Positions 7,783 through 16,950 of a stretch of 64,000 nucleotides of DNA are shown here, one piece after another. The translations under genes were made by a program, and so were the position numbers. Within the stretch, counting starts at the first letter, position 1. Each line of letters begins with the position of its first letter. Source of the DNA: Mesorhizobium sp. WSM4313 (GTDB taxonomy: Bacteria; Pseudomonadota; Alphaproteobacteria; Rhizobiales; Rhizobiaceae); assembly GCF_002294725.1 (NCBI RefSeq), contig NZ_NSFT01000005.1:62001-126000 (forward strand), written 5' to 3'. The notes beneath the pieces were generated by a model that did not search any database, had not been told where the DNA came from, and was given only the letters and a program-made list of their open reading frames with translations.

Positions 7783-7912
7783 GGTTCCTCGCCCCCGCCA
7801 GGGGCGGGGGAGAGGTGTCCGCGAAGCGGACGGAGCGGGGGCCTCGTAGGGCACTCCCCTCTCCGTCTCGGCTTCGCCGAGCCACCTCTCCCCACTTCGC
7901 GGGCGAGGAACC
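7783..7912. repeat. 130-bp palindromic intergenic repeat
   Basis: The element is bounded by a perfect 12-bp inverted repeat, GGTTCCTCGCCC (7783-7794) and GGGCGAGGAACC (7901-7912), with further internal palindromes (GTCCGCGAAGCGGAC; CTCGGCTTCGCCGAG). It lies between tetR and rpmE and encodes nothing. Its look is that of the dispersed palindromic repeats common in Mesorhizobium intergenic regions. Confidence 0.7.
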
Positions 7913-7935
7913 TTGAACTTTCAAGCGCCGGCGCT

Positions 7936-7982
7936 GCCCCTCATCCGCCCTTCGGGCACCTCCCCGTAGAACGGGGAGAAGA
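7936..7982. repeat. Small palindromic intergenic repeat
   Basis: A second short repeat-like unit follows the 130-bp element. It contains GCCCTTCGGGC and the perfect hairpin CTCCCCGT-AGA-ACGGGGAG (7960-7978). It looks like the familiar rhizobial CTCATCCGCC...CTCCCCGT intergenic unit in a shortened form. Confidence 0.5.
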
Positions 7983-7994
7983 ACGAAACTGGCA

Positions 7995-8022
7995 ACAAAA
8001 AACCCGCCTCGAAGGCGGGTTT
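7995..8022 (-). terminator. Intrinsic terminator of rpmE
   Basis: CCCGCCT-CGA-AGGCGGG (8003-8019) is followed, on the minus strand, by a run of T residues (7997-8002). It lies 25 bp after the rpmE stop codon and is oriented to stop rpmE transcription. Confidence 0.85.
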
Positions 8023-8047
8023 CTCGAAATCTGCCGATGTATCCGGC

Positions 8048-8269
8048 TTAGAGGCCGAAACCTTCAAAACGCTTCTTGAATTTCGAGAGGCGGCCGCCGC
8101 GGTCGAGCAGGGTCTGCTGGCCGCCGGTCCAGGCCGGGTGCGTGGTCGGGTCGATGTCGAGGTTCATCGTATCGCCTTCCTTGCCCCAGGTCGAACGGGT
8201 CTGGTATTCGGTGCCATCGGTCATGACGACCTTGATGGTGTGGTAGTCGGGATGGATATCGGCCTTCAT
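8048..8269 (-). CDS. rpmE: 50S ribosomal protein L31
   Basis: 73 residues, a large-subunit protein at the intersubunit bridge. The start [19 protein letters not shown] and the HPAWTGGQ and [11 protein letters not shown] segments are typical of alphaproteobacterial L31. The CxxC zinc ligands of C-plus L31 are absent, so this is the zinc-independent (C-minus) form. The ATG at 8269 begins the conserved domain; a longer in-frame reading is not conserved. A terminator follows closely. Confidence 0.95.
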   Translation of the reverse strand: MKADIHPDYHTIKVVMTDGTEYQTRSTWGKEGDTMNLDIDPTTHPAWTGGQQTLLDRGGRLSKFKKRFEGFGL

Positions 8270-8475
8270 TGTCGTGTTTCCTGGCTGCCGGCGCTGGCAA
8301 CGGGCCTGAAGGCCTGCGTCGATGCGCCCCTTTTTAAAACTCGAAGCCGCAGCTAATGAAAAGCCACGGCTTCTAAAACGGTCGGCGAGCCTATACATCA
8401 GCCGGAATTGAATCACAAGGCCGCGGCGGGCGCATATTGGAGCGCGGTCCCGCCAAGCGGCCAGAGGAAACGCTC

Positions 8476-10278
8476 ATGGCGGAAATCGGTGGCAGCGCAA
8501 GCGAGCGCAGACGCTCGGTCCGGCCGCTTCGCAGCCTCGTTCCGTACGTTACCCGCTACCGGAAGCTGGTAATAGGCGCCGTCATCTCGCTGATCGTGGC
8601 TGCGGTGACGACGCTTGCCTTGCCGATGGCCGTGCGGCGCATGATCGACCATGGTTTCCAGGCCGCTAGCTCCACCTTCATCGCGGAATATTTCGCGGCG
8701 CTGGTTCTGATGGCGGCTTTGCTGGCTGCCGCTTCGGCCAGCCGCTACTATTTCGTCATCACGCTCGGCGAGCGGGTCGTGGCCGACATTCGCCGCGACG
8801 TCTTTTCGCATGTCACCACGCTGTCGCCGGCGTTTTTCGATCGCGCGCATTCGGGCGAGATCGTGTCGCGGCTTGCCGCCGACACCACGCAGGTGAAGTC
8901 GGCGGTCGGCGCAACCGCCTCGGTCGCGTTGCGCAATCTCATCCTCGGCCTCGGCGCGGTGGCGATGATGGTCGTCACCAGTCCGAAACTTTCCGGCCTG
9001 GTCATTGCAGCCATTCCGGTGATCGTGCTGCCGCTGGTCGCCTTCGGCCGCTCGGTGCGGCGCAAGTCCCGGCAAGCGCAGGATACGCTCGCCGAGGCCA
9101 CCGCCTATGCCAGCGAGCAGATCGGCGCGGTGCGCACGCTGCAGGCCTTCACCAACGAAAAGCTCGTCACTGGCCGTTTTGCGGACGCAGTCGACGCCGC
9201 CTTCGAGGCGGCGCGCGCATCGGTGTTCGCGCGCTCATTCCTCACCTTCTTCGCCATCTTCATGATCTTCTCCTCGGTGGTCGCGGTGCTGTGGTTCGGC
9301 TCGCGCGACGTGCTTGCCGGCACGCTGTCGCCGGGCACGCTCGGCCAGTTCCTGCTCTATTCGGTGTTTGCCGCCGGCGCGCTCGGCGCGCTGTCGGAGG
9401 TCTGGAGCGAGCTGTCGCAGGCGGCGGGTGCCGCCGAGCGGCTGACGGAGATCCTGGCAGAGACGCCGGCGATCCGGCCGCCGGTCGATCCGCTTCCCTT
9501 GCCGGCAACGGCCAAGGGCGCGATCAGCTTCGACGACGTGTCCTTCTCTTATCCGGCGCGGCCGGACCGCGCTGCGGTGCATGGATTGAGGTTCCAGGTG
9601 AAGCCAGGCGAGACAGTGGCGATCGTCGGGCCTTCGGGTGCGGGAAAAAGCACCGTCTTCTCACTGATCCTGCGCTTCTACGATCCTGAGACCGGCCGCG
9701 TCGTCATTGACGGCGTCGACGTGCGCGAGGCCGATCCGGCCGCGATCCGCCAACGCACCGCGATCGTGCCACAGGACGTGACCATCTTCGCGGCGAGCGT
9801 CCGCGACAATATCGGCTTCGGCAGGCAGGGCGCCAGCGGTGCCGAGATCGAGGCCGCGGCCAAGGCAGCGCTTGCCGACGAATTCATCGCCAGGCTCGAC
9901 AAGGGCTATGACAGCCAGGTCGGCGAGCGCGGCGTGACGCTGTCCGGCGGGCAGCGCCAGCGCATCGCGATCGCCCGCGCCATCCTGCGCGACGCGCCAA
10001 TCCTTCTGCTCGACGAAGCGACCTCGGCGCTCGACGCCGAGAGCGAGACGCTGGTGCAAAGAGCGCTGGAGCGGCTGATGCGCGGCCGCACCACCATCGT
10101 CATCGCGCACCGGCTGGCGACAGTGCTCAAGGCCGACCGCATCCTCGTCATGGACGGCGGGCGCATCGTTGAGGAAGGCACGCATCAGAGCCTGGTCGCC
10201 AAGGGCGGCATCTACACGCGGCTCGCCAAGCTGCAGTTCGAGACCGGAGCCAGCGCCTTCAAGGGCGCGGCGGAGTAG
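8476..10278 (+). CDS. MsbA-like ABC exporter (fused permease and ATPase)
   Basis: 600 residues: an N-terminal six-helix exporter domain (about residues 30-320) and a C-terminal nucleotide-binding domain. Walker A GPSGAGKST is near residue 385, the signature LSGGQRQRIAIARA near 490 and Walker B ILLLDEATSALD near 510, with the switch histidine in VIAHRLATV. Such half-size exporters work as homodimers at the inner membrane; lipid or drug export is likely but the substrate is not predictable. AGAGG precedes ATG 8476; an upstream in-frame start adds 13 unlikely residues. Confidence 0.92.
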   Translation: MAEIGGSASERRRSVRPLRSLVPYVTRYRKLVIGAVISLIVAAVTTLALPMAVRRMIDHGFQAASSTFIAEYFAALVLMAALLAAASASRYYFVITLGERVVADIRRDVFSHVTTLSPAFFDRAHSGEIVSRLAADTTQVKSAVGATASVALRNLILGLGAVAMMVVTSPKLSGLVIAAIPVIVLPLVAFGRSVRRKSRQAQDTLAEATAYASEQIGAVRTLQAFTNEKLVTGRFADAVDAAFEAARASVFARSFLTFFAIFMIFSSVVAVLWFGSRDVLAGTLSPGTLGQFLLYSVFAAGALGALSEVWSELSQAAGAAERLTEILAETPAIRPPVDPLPLPATAKGAISFDDVSFSYPARPDRAAVHGLRFQVKPGETVAIVGPSGAGKSTVFSLILRFYDPETGRVVIDGVDVREADPAAIRQRTAIVPQDVTIFAASVRDNIGFGRQGASGAEIEAAAKAALADEFIARLDKGYDSQVGERGVTLSGGQRQRIAIARAILRDAPILLLDEATSALDAESETLVQRALERLMRGRTTIVIAHRLATVLKADRILVMDGGRIVEEGTHQSLVAKGGIYTRLAKLQFETGASAFKGAAE

Positions 10279-10311
10279 GCACGCCGCACCCAGCCGGTTT
10301 CGACCCGCGGG

Positions 10312-11796
10312 TCAGTTGCCGTAGCGCCTGCTCAAGTGCTCGGTGAAGTAAGCAGCGTTGAGCTTCTCGCCGGTGGCGCGCTCGAGCAGGTCCGGCGTCG
10401 ACCAGCGCGAGCCCTGCGACCAGATCTTTGCGCGACGCCACTCGTTGATGGCGCTGAAATCGCCCTTGGCGAGATCCTGGTCGGCGGACGAATGCTCCCT
10501 TGTCAGAGCCGCCCATTGCTGCGCGGCCATCATGGCGCCTAGCGTATAGGAGGGGAAATAGCCGAAGGCGGCACCCGGCCAATGCACGTCCTGCATCGGG
10601 CCGTCAGCTGGATTATCGATGGTCGAGAGCCCGAGATAATCGCGCATCTTGGCATCCCAGGCCTGGGGCAGGTCGGCGACCTCCAGCTGGCCGGACACGA
10701 GCTCCTGTTCGAGTTCGTAGCGCAGGATGACATGCAGCGGATAGGTGACTTCGTCGGCGTCGACGCGGATCAGGCCGCGCTCGACATGGTGGACATGCGG
10801 CAGGATGTCGTCGATCGACCAGGCTTCGCCGAGATGTTTCTCGACCACCGGCAGCGCCCAGCGCCAGAAGGCCGGGTTACGGCCGATCTGCTTTTCGACA
10901 AACAGGCTTTGGCTCTCATGCACTGCCATGCCGCGCGCCTTACCGAGCGGCCAGTGCGACCAAGCCTTCGGCAGGTTCTGCTCGTAGAGGGCGTGGCCGG
11001 TCTCGTGCAGCACGCCCATCAGCGCCGACAGGAAGTCGGAGGTCTTGTAGCGGGTGGTGATGCGCACGTCGGTCGGCACGCCGCCGCAGAAGGGATGATG
11101 CGATACCGACAGCGAGCCGTGGGTGAGGTCGAAGCCGACGGCCGCCATCATGGCAAGGCCGAGCTCGCGCTGGCGCTCGACGGCATAGCTACCGGAGAGC
11201 GGCTTCAGCGGGTGCTTCGCCAGCCGGGCATCCTGCACGGCCAACGCATGCGGCAGGAAATCCTTGAGAAAGGCCTTCAACTCCGCAAACACCGGCGTGA
11301 TGTCGGCGGCGCGGTTGCCGGGATCGTACTGCTCCATCAGCGCGTCATAGGGGGCTAGACCGAGCGCGTCGGCGCGCAGCGCCGCTTCCTCGCGCACCAG
11401 GGTCACGACGCCTTCCAGCGCCGGCAGGAAGCCCGCCCAGTCGTTCTTGGCGCGCAGGTCGCGCCAGAGCTGCTCGGAACGCATGCGCGCCACCGTCTGG
11501 CGCTCGACGAATTCGACCGGCAGACAGGTGAGATTGGTGTATTGGCGGCGCAGTTCCCGCACCGCCGCCTGCTGCTCTTCGCCGAGCGGCTCGGCTTCGG
11601 CCGCCGAAATCCAGTCCCCGATCTCGGGCGCTGTGGCCTGGCGGTGCAGCATGCCTGCAAGCGACGACATCGCCTCGGCGCGCTTCTCGCCGCCGCCGAC
11701 CGCCATATGCGTCGCCTCGTCGGCGCCGAGGATCGCCAAGGCATGCTCCAGCGCTTCGAGCTTGTGGCCGAGTTGGTCGAGTTTCTGGAAGGACAT
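10312..11796 (-). CDS. Carboxypeptidase M32 (Taq family)
   Basis: 494 residues, the standard length. The zinc-binding HEXXH appears as HETGH in GVLHETGHALYEQNLP, with the downstream third-ligand helix HESQSLFVEKQIGRNPAFW. Further family motifs are HPFCGGVPTDVRITTRY and VDADEVTYPLHVILRYELE. The enzyme removes C-terminal residues from peptides in the cytoplasm. ATG 11796 starts the conserved MSFQKLDQLG; 20 extra upstream residues in frame are not supported. It is convergent with the ABC exporter gene, 33 bp apart. Confidence 0.95.
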   Translation of the reverse strand: MSFQKLDQLGHKLEALEHALAILGADEATHMAVGGGEKRAEAMSSLAGMLHRQATAPEIGDWISAAEAEPLGEEQQAAVRELRRQYTNLTCLPVEFVERQTVARMRSEQLWRDLRAKNDWAGFLPALEGVVTLVREEAALRADALGLAPYDALMEQYDPGNRAADITPVFAELKAFLKDFLPHALAVQDARLAKHPLKPLSGSYAVERQRELGLAMMAAVGFDLTHGSLSVSHHPFCGGVPTDVRITTRYKTSDFLSALMGVLHETGHALYEQNLPKAWSHWPLGKARGMAVHESQSLFVEKQIGRNPAFWRWALPVVEKHLGEAWSIDDILPHVHHVERGLIRVDADEVTYPLHVILRYELEQELVSGQLEVADLPQAWDAKMRDYLGLSTIDNPADGPMQDVHWPGAAFGYFPSYTLGAMMAAQQWAALTREHSSADQDLAKGDFSAINEWRRAKIWSQGSRWSTPDLLERATGEKLNAAYFTEHLSRRYGN

Positions 11797-11940
11797 GGCG
11801 GGTTCCGGCTGCAAAGGGGCTGGCGCGAAAAGATACCAAGGCGCGAAGCTTGGCAACCCTGGTTGGCGATCCAGGGTCAGCCTATCTTGCGCGGCGGCGT
11901 CGACGTGTGGTCAAGACTTGTCCGAAGGACGGAGGGGACA

Positions 11941-12294
11941 ATGGTCGGCGATATCCTGGTCGGGCTGGTGGCGCTGATCCACTGCTATATCGTCTATCTG
12001 GAGATGGTGCTGTGGGATACGCCGCGCGGCCGCAAGGCGTTCAGGCTGACGCCGGAATTCGCCAGCGCCTCGAAGGTGCTTGCCGCCAACCAAGGCCTCT
12101 ATAACGGCTTTCTCGCCGCGGGCCTGATCTGGGGTCTCTATCTCGGCGCCGGCGGGCTCCAGATCAAGATGTTCTTCCTGCTCTGCGTCGCCATCGCCGG
12201 CCTCTACGGCGCGGCGACCGTCAGCCGCAAGATCCTGTTCATCCAGACAGCGCCGGCGGCGCTCGCCATCATCGCGCTTTGGCTCGGTCTGTAA
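11941..12294 (+). CDS. DUF1304 family membrane protein
   Basis: 117 residues with four predicted membrane segments and the DUF1304 pattern: LVALIHCYIVYLEMVLWDT with an acidic residue in the first helix, KVLAANQGLYNGFLAAGL in the middle, and GLYGAATVSRKILFIQTAPA. The family has no established function. AGGGGACA precedes the ATG. It is divergent from the M32 gene. Confidence 0.85.
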   Translation: MVGDILVGLVALIHCYIVYLEMVLWDTPRGRKAFRLTPEFASASKVLAANQGLYNGFLAAGLIWGLYLGAGGLQIKMFFLLCVAIAGLYGAATVSRKILFIQTAPAALAIIALWLGL

Positions 12295-12377
12295 TCGAAG
12301 CAGGCGCGATCGAAAAAGGGCGCCCTCGGGGCCAGGTCCCGCGGGCGCCAGGTCGTCCCTTCCTCTGCGCAAATGCT

Positions 12378-12806
12378 CTAGCCGTTCGGGTAATTCCCGC
12401 CGTCGGAACCGTCGCCCATCATGATGCCGCTGCCGGTGTCGTTCATCAGTCTCTGGTCGACATTGTCGAGCCTGCGCAGCAGCTCATGGTATTGCGCGGA
12501 CGGTATCCTGCCGTGATCCGAAGCCGCGACATGTTCCGCGGCCTGGCTGATATGCGCGGCGCGCATATGCAGGTGCTGTGCTTCCGAGGCCGAGATGCTG
12601 TTCATTTCGCGGGCGTCGGTGATGCCCTGGTTCACGCCCTGGATCTGCTCGATCAGGCTTGTCACGCGTGGTCCGGTCATAACGGTCGGATCGGGCGTGT
12701 CCAGGGCGCCGCCCCTGTGATGTTCGGCCGCATAGGCGCCGGCGAGCGGAGCCGCGATCAGAACCGCAGCGAGGGTTGCAGTCTTGAGAGATGTTGAAAC
12801 GCGCAT
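12378..12806 (-). CDS. Secreted hypothetical protein
   Basis: 142 residues beginning with a signal peptide (TLAAVLIAAPLAGAYA, cleavage about residue 27). The mature part is predicted helical (ISASEAQHLHMRAAHISQAA; YHELLRRLDNVDQRLMND) and ends in a glycine/asparagine-rich tail. I do not recognise a family with a known function. The ATG at 12806 is chosen because the signal peptide begins there; GGAGG lies upstream. Neighbours give no functional hint. Confidence 0.75.
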   Translation of the reverse strand: MRVSTSLKTATLAAVLIAAPLAGAYAAEHHRGGALDTPDPTVMTGPRVTSLIEQIQGVNQGITDAREMNSISASEAQHLHMRAAHISQAAEHVAASDHGRIPSAQYHELLRRLDNVDQRLMNDTGSGIMMGDGSDGGNYPNG

Positions 12807-13056
12807 GGCGGCGCATCCTCCTACCAGGAAGAGAGCGGCCGCGCCGCTTCGTCTTCCGACCTTACGGGCCGTCCGGTTCCGTCGCGTCGCGATGCGAGGC
12901 ATCGCCGGCGGACCCCGGCCCTGCGCCGCAAGTTAGGTGCGTCGATTTGCGATGTGTAATTAAAAAAAGATAATGTTTTCGGCGCTTGTCGCGGCGACTT
13001 GGTGCTCTAAGTATTCAGCCAACGAACAACTTCCCGTGACTTGGCGTGATAATAGC

Positions 13057-14085
13057 TCACCGTTCGGTGAGCTTCAGTTCAATGCGGCGGTTCTTGCTGC
13101 GCGCCTCATCAGTGTCGGCGGGATCAAGCGGCTGGAACTCGCCGAAGCCGGCGGCCACCAGCCGGTTGGCCGGCACGCCGTTCTCGATCAGGAACTTCAC
13201 CACCGAGGTGGCGCGGGCGGTCGACAATTCCCAATTGTCGCGATAACGGCCGGTGCCGGACAGCGGCTTGTTGTCGGTATGGCCGTCGACGCGCAGCACC
13301 CAGCTGATCTCGGGCGGGATTTCCTTCTGCAATTCGATGATGGCGTCGGCGAGCTTCTTCATCTCGACCTTGCCGGCGTCGTTGATCACGTCGGAGCCGG
13401 TCGGGAACAGCACCTCCGACTGGAAGACGAAGCGGTCGCCGACGATACGGATGTTCTCGCGGTCGGCGAGGATCTCGCGTAGCCGGCCGAAGAAGTCGGA
13501 ACGGTAGCGGTTGAGCTCCTGCACGCGCTGCGCCAGCGCGACATTCAGGCGGCGGCCGAGATCGGCGATCTTGGTGTTGGAGTCGCGGTCGCGCTGCTCG
13601 GAGACATTGAGCGCGTCTTCCAGCGCGCCGATCTGCTTGCGCAGCGCCGCGATCTGCTGGTTGAGGATCTCGACCTGGCTCAGCGCCTGCTGGCTGATCT
13701 GGCGCTGGTTGCTGAGCTCGCCGGAAAGCTGGTCCGCCCGTTTGTTGGCCGCGTCGCCGGCGCCCGCGCCCTGCGCCAGCAATTGTTCGAGACGGCTCTT
13801 TTCGGCTTGCGCGGCCGACAGCGATGCCTGGAGATTGGCGAGCGTATCTTCCTTGTCCTGGCTGTTCGTGCGCTCCAGCGCCAGCAACTGAGTCAGCTCG
13901 TTGATCTGCGAGTTGAGGCGGTTCAGCACCGTGTCCTTGCCGGAGATCTCGCGGCTGAGCAGGAACTGCGCCAGCACGAAGACCGTAAGCAGGAACATGA
14001 TCGCCAGCAGCAGCGTCGACAAAGCGTCGACGAAACCCGGCCAATAGTCGATGCGGCGGTCGGCGCGCCGTCTTGCCAGCGCCAC
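13057..14085 (-). CDS. MotB/OmpA-like peptidoglycan-binding protein with long coiled coil
   Basis: 342 residues: one N-terminal membrane segment (YWPGFVDALSTLLLAIMFLL, about residues 14-45) with an aspartate like the proton-channel Asp of MotB, a coiled coil rich in Gln/Leu/Ala (about 50-190), then an OmpA/MotB peptidoglycan-binding domain (RVDGHTDNKPL, about 265; NWELSTARATSVVKFL; SKNRRIELKL at the end). Its gene starts 1 bp after the MotA-like gene, so the two probably form a proton-driven stator-like complex. No other flagellar gene is nearby. Confidence 0.85.
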   Translation of the reverse strand: MALARRRADRRIDYWPGFVDALSTLLLAIMFLLTVFVLAQFLLSREISGKDTVLNRLNSQINELTQLLALERTNSQDKEDTLANLQASLSAAQAEKSRLEQLLAQGAGAGDAANKRADQLSGELSNQRQISQQALSQVEILNQQIAALRKQIGALEDALNVSEQRDRDSNTKIADLGRRLNVALAQRVQELNRYRSDFFGRLREILADRENIRIVGDRFVFQSEVLFPTGSDVINDAGKVEMKKLADAIIELQKEIPPEISWVLRVDGHTDNKPLSGTGRYRDNWELSTARATSVVKFLIENGVPANRLVAAGFGEFQPLDPADTDEARSKNRRIELKLTER

Positions 14086-14086
14086 G

Positions 14087-15109
14087 TCAGTGGACCCCTT
14101 GCTTCTTCAGCGCGTCGGCGATCTTTTCCAGCGTGTTGCGCATGGCCTTCTGCTCGTCGGACTGGGCTTCGACCCAGTCGCGCATGATCTGCTGCTCGGA
14201 GCGCATGTTCTTCACCAGCCCCGAGATGCCGTCGGCAAGATTGGCCATGGCGGTGGCGACGCGCGGATTGGAGCCGCCGCCATTCTCCTGCAGGCTGCGC
14301 AGCCGCTCCGACAAGAGCCGGATGTCCTCGGAGGACTCGGCTGCTTTCGACGTCTCGGACACAACTATGTCCGACGACAGATCGGTGACCGAAGACAGCC
14401 AGTTCTCAAGCTCGGTGTAGAAGCGGGTCTGGGCGCGGCCGGCCTGCAGGTCGAGGAAGCCGAGCACCAGCGAGCCGGAAAGGCCGAACAGCGAGGACGA
14501 GAACGCGGTGCCCATGCCGGCGAGCGGCGCCGACAGGCCTTGCTTGAGCGCGTCGAGCACGGCGGCAGCATCGCCGGTGCCCGGGTCCAGCGCCTCGATC
14601 GTCTCGCGGATCGAGGCTATGGTGTTGAGCAGGCCCCAGAAGGTACCGAGCAGGCCGAGGAACACAAGCAGCCCAACCAGATAGCGCGAGGTGTCGCGGC
14701 TCTCGTCGAGCCGGGTGGCGATGGAGTCCAGCATGGTGCGCATCGACGAGGTCGAAAACGCGATCGTCGACGAGCGGCCGATCATCGCCTTCATCGGCGC
14801 CAAAAGTACTGGCTCGGTGGTTTCGGAGCCGGCGCGGAAGGAATTGACCCAGCGCACCTCGCGAAACAGCCGCCCGACCTGGGCGAAGGCAAGCAGGATG
14901 CCGACCGCGAGCACGCCGACGATCAATCCGTTGAGGCCCGGATTGCTGGAGAAGGCGGTCGAGATCTGGCGGGTGAGGATGGCGGCGATGAAAGCGACGA
15001 TGATCAGGAAGATCACCATGGTGAGCAGGAAGACCTGCGGGCTCGACAGCTTATGCGGATCATAGACCAGGACGTCCGATCGCCTGCCGAAGGATCTGAG
15101 AAAAGCCAT
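14087..15109 (-). CDS. MotA/TolQ/ExbB-like proton channel subunit
   Basis: 340 residues with membrane segments near residues 30-70, 130-155 and 175-200. The second pair contains the family-like motif LVGLLVFLGLLGTFWGLLNTI followed by GMGTAFSSSLFGLSGSLVLGFLDL, which resembles the TolQ/ExbB/MotA channel helices. A cytoplasmic C-terminal part is helical. It heads a two-gene operon with the MotB/OmpA-like partner. Other rhizobia carry the same non-flagellar pair; its physiological role is unknown to me. Confidence 0.82.
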   Translation of the reverse strand: MAFLRSFGRRSDVLVYDPHKLSSPQVFLLTMVIFLIIVAFIAAILTRQISTAFSSNPGLNGLIVGVLAVGILLAFAQVGRLFREVRWVNSFRAGSETTEPVLLAPMKAMIGRSSTIAFSTSSMRTMLDSIATRLDESRDTSRYLVGLLVFLGLLGTFWGLLNTIASIRETIEALDPGTGDAAAVLDALKQGLSAPLAGMGTAFSSSLFGLSGSLVLGFLDLQAGRAQTRFYTELENWLSSVTDLSSDIVVSETSKAAESSEDIRLLSERLRSLQENGGGSNPRVATAMANLADGISGLVKNMRSEQQIMRDWVEAQSDEQKAMRNTLEKIADALKKQGVH

Positions 15110-15220
15110 CCGTGCCCCGTTTCCGATGCCACCGCCGCAGAATTGCCGCGACTCTAAACGGAATTGTGACCAAATTGAATGGTGCTTGGCAATATGGCCC
15201 GATAGGCCCGGGCCACAGGC

Positions 15221-15913
15221 CTAGAACCGGTTGACGACCAGGCAGTCTACCATGGCGGCCAGATGGAGGCCGGCGCCGGTGACGACGAAGCCGTGCCAGA
15301 CGGCATTGTGAAAGCGCAGGCCCTTCCAGGCGAAGAAGACGACGCCGCAGGAATAGACGATGCCGCCGGCGACAAGCAGCGCGACCGAGGTCGTCGGCAG
15401 CGTCTCGACCAGCGGTCCGGCCAGCACGACGCCGCTCCAGCCGATGGCGAGATAGAAGACGATCGCCAACCGGTCGTACCGGCCGGGCAAGAACATCTTG
15501 ATGGCGATGCCGGCCGCTGCCGCGCTCCACACGATGACGATCATGGGCAGCGCCAGCGGCGAGTTGTCGAGTTGGGCGAGGAAGGGCGTGTAGGTCGCGG
15601 CGATCAGGAGATAGATCGCGGCATGGTCGAAGCGGCGCAGGATCCATTTCGCCGGCCACGAGACCGGCCACAGATTATAGGCCAGCGAAACCGAGAGCAC
15701 GGTGAGCAGCGACACCACGTAGAACACCGCGGCGACATATTCGCCCGGGCCGGAGTGGAAGGCGGCCAGGGCCAGGAAAGTCGAGCCGGCGGCGATCGCC
15801 AGCACGATGCCCACCGCATGAACGATGCCGTCGGCGATCATTTCGGCCCGCGAATAGTGCCAGCGCCCGACAAAGGGGATCTCAAGCTTTGTATCTGGAT
15901 GCGCGTCGTTCAT
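15221..15913 (-). CDS. Hemolysin III family (PAQR-type) membrane protein
   Basis: 230 residues with seven predicted membrane helices. Family residues are visible: the N-terminal AEMIADGIVHAVGIVLA, FDHAAIYLLIAATYTPF and the C-terminal FHNAVWHGFVVTGAGLHLAA with the histidines that bind metal in the PAQR/YqfA fold. Despite the family name, most members are not toxins; alkaline ceramidase-like hydrolase activity has been proposed for the superfamily. No operon partner is evident. Confidence 0.9.
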   Translation of the reverse strand: MNDAHPDTKLEIPFVGRWHYSRAEMIADGIVHAVGIVLAIAAGSTFLALAAFHSGPGEYVAAVFYVVSLLTVLSVSLAYNLWPVSWPAKWILRRFDHAAIYLLIAATYTPFLAQLDNSPLALPMIVIVWSAAAAGIAIKMFLPGRYDRLAIVFYLAIGWSGVVLAGPLVETLPTTSVALLVAGGIVYSCGVVFFAWKGLRFHNAVWHGFVVTGAGLHLAAMVDCLVVNRF

Positions 15914-16018
15914 GAATGATCCTGCAACGCCTAATCTGGGCAGTCGCGGACCAGTATTTCAAGCTTCGGTTGCGGTTTTGCGACCAAAGCCGCGCGTCCT
16001 TTCGACGCAAAGAACGCC

Positions 16019-16123
16019 TTAAAGCGCGTCGCGCTGGACCGGATTCAGGCGACGCGCTTTAAGTCTTTGTCTTGATGCATGTCGTTGTCCCAGAACCGCT
16101 GCACACATCTGGGCGACATGCAT
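16019..16123. repeat. Two-hairpin dispersed intergenic repeat
   Basis: First hairpin: TTAAAGCGCGTCGC (16019-16032) and GCGACGCGCTTTAA (16049-16062), a perfect 14-bp inverted repeat. Second hairpin: ATGCATGTCG (16075-16084) and CGACATGCAT (16114-16123), enclosing CCCAGA/TCTGGG. A reverse-orientation relative of the second hairpin occurs at 29629-29678, showing that this is a dispersed family. Confidence 0.8.
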
Positions 16124-16126
16124 TAG

Positions 16127-16927
16127 TCAGCGAGCAGCCAATGGCTTCTTCACGGTTTTCAGCAACGCGCGCTGGATGAGCTCGTTACCGGCGACGACCT
16201 CGCCGCTGTCCAGCATGTCCTGTCCGCCATCCATGTCGGAGACGAAACCGCCGGCTTCGCGCACCAGAAGAATGCCGGCAGCGACGTCCCAGGACGACAG
16301 GCCGGTTTCCCAGAAACCATCCATGCGTCCGGCCGCGACATAGGCAAGGTCGAGCGCCGCCGAGCCCAGGCGGCGGACGCCGGAGACTTCGGCCATGACG
16401 TTGCGCAGCTCGATCAGGAAATTGCCGTGCTGGCCGCGGCCGAGATGCGGCACGCCGCAGCCGATCACCGCGTCGGTCAGCTTGGAGCGGCCGGCAACAC
16501 GCAACCGCCGGTCGTTCATGAAGGCGCCGCCGCCGCGCTCGGCCGTGTAGAGCTCGTCCATCGCCGGATTGTAGACGACACCGGCGACGATCTGGCCCTG
16601 GCGCTCGAGCGCGATCGACACCGAGAAGAGCGGAATGCCGTGCAGGAAGTTGGTGGTGCCGTCGAGCGGATCGACGAGCCAGCGGTGCTGAGCGTCCTCG
16701 CCTTCGACGGCGCCGCGCTCCTCCATCAGGAAGGCATAGCCCGGCCGCGCCTTGGAAAGCTCGGCGAAGACGATCTCTTCGGCCTTGCGGTCGGCCTGGC
16801 TGACATAGTCGCCCGGGCCCTTCATCGAGACCTGCAGGTTCTGCACCTCGCCGAAGTCGCGCGACAACGAGCGGCCGGCCTTCATCGCGGCCTGGACCAT
16901 GACGTTGAGGAGAGCGGAACGCGCCAT
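16127..16927 (-). CDS. suhB: Inositol-1-monophosphatase family protein (SuhB-like)
   Basis: 266 residues. The two magnesium-binding signatures are intact: WLVDPLDGTTNFLHGIP (about residue 83) and WDVAAGILLVREAGGFV (about 212), plus the acidic EERGAVEG site around residue 68. The family hydrolyses inositol monophosphate; SuhB in E. coli also joins rRNA antitermination complexes. It follows efp in the same direction after a 23-bp gap, so the two are probably co-transcribed. Confidence 0.93.
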   Translation of the reverse strand: MARSALLNVMVQAAMKAGRSLSRDFGEVQNLQVSMKGPGDYVSQADRKAEEIVFAELSKARPGYAFLMEERGAVEGEDAQHRWLVDPLDGTTNFLHGIPLFSVSIALERQGQIVAGVVYNPAMDELYTAERGGGAFMNDRRLRVAGRSKLTDAVIGCGVPHLGRGQHGNFLIELRNVMAEVSGVRRLGSAALDLAYVAAGRMDGFWETGLSSWDVAAGILLVREAGGFVSDMDGGQDMLDSGEVVAGNELIQRALLKTVKKPLAAR

Positions 16928-16950
16928 TTTTTCTTCCTGCTTTCTTGCCG

